DNA from: Isoetes taiwanensis
Lineage: Eukaryota > Streptophyta > Lycopodiopsida > Isoetales > Isoetaceae
Assembly (NCBI GenBank): GCA_021234155.1
Contig: JAJEKV010000001.1
Span: forward strand, 26,401,189-26,465,188
Length of the DNA: 64,000 nt
Direction of reading: 5' to 3'
Each line of letters begins with the position of its first letter. Position 1 is the first letter of the stretch. This document shows positions 62,834 through 64,000 of the stretch, piece by piece. The notes under the pieces were generated by a model. The model made no database searches. It saw only the letters and a list, made by a program, of their open reading frames with translations, and was not told where the DNA came from. The position numbers were made by a program, and so were the translations under genes.

Positions 62834-63304
62834 ATGGAACTGTGTAAGGGTGCTAAATTTGATTCAATTGAAGAATGCAAGGCTGCAGTACGAGATCAAG
62901 CCGTCAAAGATCATGTGGAATTATCAGTGATTAAGTCTGATCGTTCTAGATACAGAGTAAAGTGTGCTGCTGAAGGTTGTGCATGGATGATCCACGCTTC
63001 TAAACTTCCGGATAGTGCTGAGGTTACAATTAAGAGCATAGGTGGTGAGCATTCTTGTGGTGGGGTTAATCAGAGAAACAATAAGGAAGCCAACTCAAAG
63101 TGGGTGACGGAAAAATATCTTGGGAAGTTCCTTGAGCACCAAAGTTATAAACCTTCAGACCTTGTTGCTGATGTCCGAAGAGAGCATGGAGTAGAGATAA
63201 GCTACCGTGTTGCATGGTTAGCAAAGGAAAATGCAATGGCTGAACTTCACGGTTCACATGAAGAAGCTTATCAGCGATTGAATGACTACTGCTCTAGCGA
63301 TTGA
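62834..63304 (+). pseudogene. MULE transposase N-terminal part, unit 2
   Basis: The predicted residues are identical to those of the unit 1 copy over all 156 positions, including the zinc-binding Cys/His set and the premature end after LNDYC. The shared internal deletion shows that loss of the nuclease came before the tandem amplification. Confidence 0.9.
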
Positions 63305-63389
63305 ATGATTACTGCTCTAGGTAGATGATGCGATCAAAGTTGCTACTGCTCGTGCACGTTATTACAGGGTTCTTCCATCCACTGAATTT

Positions 63390-63779
63390 ATGTTCAAGAT
63401 TGTAACTGCAAAACATGAGCATGTGGTCGATGTGCAAGCTGGTACATGTTCTTGCTTAAGATGGCAGAAGTCTGGAATTCCTTGTGCCCATGCTGTTGCA
63501 TCAATTCTATTCAAGAAACAGCAAGTGCAGATGTACACCTATGAGGCATATCGGTTGTGCGTGTACTATGCAACTTACAAAGGGGTTATCTCTCCAGTGA
63601 TTCATAGTGGTGAAGTTGCTGCAGCCACAGATATGCTTCCTCCACAGACATCTCGATTGCCAGGGCGACCTAAGAAGAGGGGAATAAGATCGTCTACTGA
63701 GGATGATAAGAAAGCAGTAAAATGTTCAAGATGCAAAAGTGTCGGTCACAACCGCAGAACTTGCAGGAGTACCAATTGA
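63390..63779 (+). pseudogene. MULE transposase C-terminal part, unit 2
   Basis: Same SWIM and CCHC fingers as unit 1. One residue differs (EVAGATD in unit 1, EVAAATD here). Conservation of both open frames between units is expected from recent copying and is not evidence for selection. Confidence 0.9.
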
Positions 63780-64000
63780 AATTGCAGGTATTTTATGGTT
63801 TGTGACTTCTTTTTTGATTTATGAGATTTCTTACTATTACATGCTGAACAGGAATATTGGAGCAGTATCTATCTTACGAAGACTAGCATTGTTAATTAAG
63901 TAGTTCTTTAAGACTAGCATTGTTAATTAAGTAGTTCTTTCTGTAGCATTTCTTGCAATGGAGCAGGTAACAGTTCGAAGTGAAGAACATTCATGGGAAA

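Larger units (their letters stand above)
62326..63994 (+). repeat. Tandem array unit 2 (1669 bp)
   Basis: Same length as unit 1 with few substitutions and no net indel. A third unit begins at 63995 (gggaaa) and is cut by the window end, so the array has at least three units. The near identity means either very recent amplification or ongoing homogenisation; an assembly effect is possible. Confidence 0.95.

Overview
Nuclear DNA of a land plant. Evidence: GT-AG introns in a P-type PPR gene, an N6-methyl-AMP deaminase gene and a GILT thiol-reductase gene, plus plant-type LINEs, Ty3/gypsy, PIF/Harbinger and MULE remnants. A Replitron-type HUH (Y1 Rep) transposase relic points to a non-seed plant; a fern with a large genome is my best guess, but the sequence alone does not prove it.

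Three genes look complete. The PPR gene (+, about 12.6-18.1 kb) has at least 12 exons. The GILT gene (+, 35967-37914) has six exons that splice into a 220-residue reading frame. The MAPDA gene (-, 52778-55009) has ten exons that splice into a 345-residue reading frame. A short 5' piece of a possible BOI/SBP-type gene lies on the minus strand near 5.5 kb. A broken histone-H3-like fold lies at 1.27-1.52 kb.

The rest is mostly mobile DNA. 6.66-10.7 kb: a decayed LINE split by a 1.87-kb insertion with a 12-bp target duplication. 10.7-11.3 kb: a gypsy fragment interrupted by a (CA)n array. 22.4-33.9 kb: a degenerate Ty3/gypsy element split inside its protease by two head-to-tail elements (24727-31558). 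Their ends match the Helitron2/Helentron plan: asymmetric terminal inverted repeats, a 3' terminal hairpin and insertion between T and T without target duplication. 39.2-40.7 kb: the Replitron-like relic with a 28-bp-stem hairpin just 3' of its ORF. 45.9-50.65 kb: a full-length LINE with 15-bp target duplications and an A tail. 51.6-52.4 kb: a PIF/Harbinger transposase end. 60.66-64.0 kb: a tandem array with a 1669-bp period, each unit a MULE whose catalytic core is missing; a third unit starts at the window edge. Several palindromic or MITE-like elements and long (CA)n, (GA)n and (GTT)n arrays are scattered through the window.

A recurring pattern is the large number of short direct tandem duplications (about 16-100 bp) in genes, transposons and intergenic DNA, one of which copies a 5' splice site in the GILT gene.
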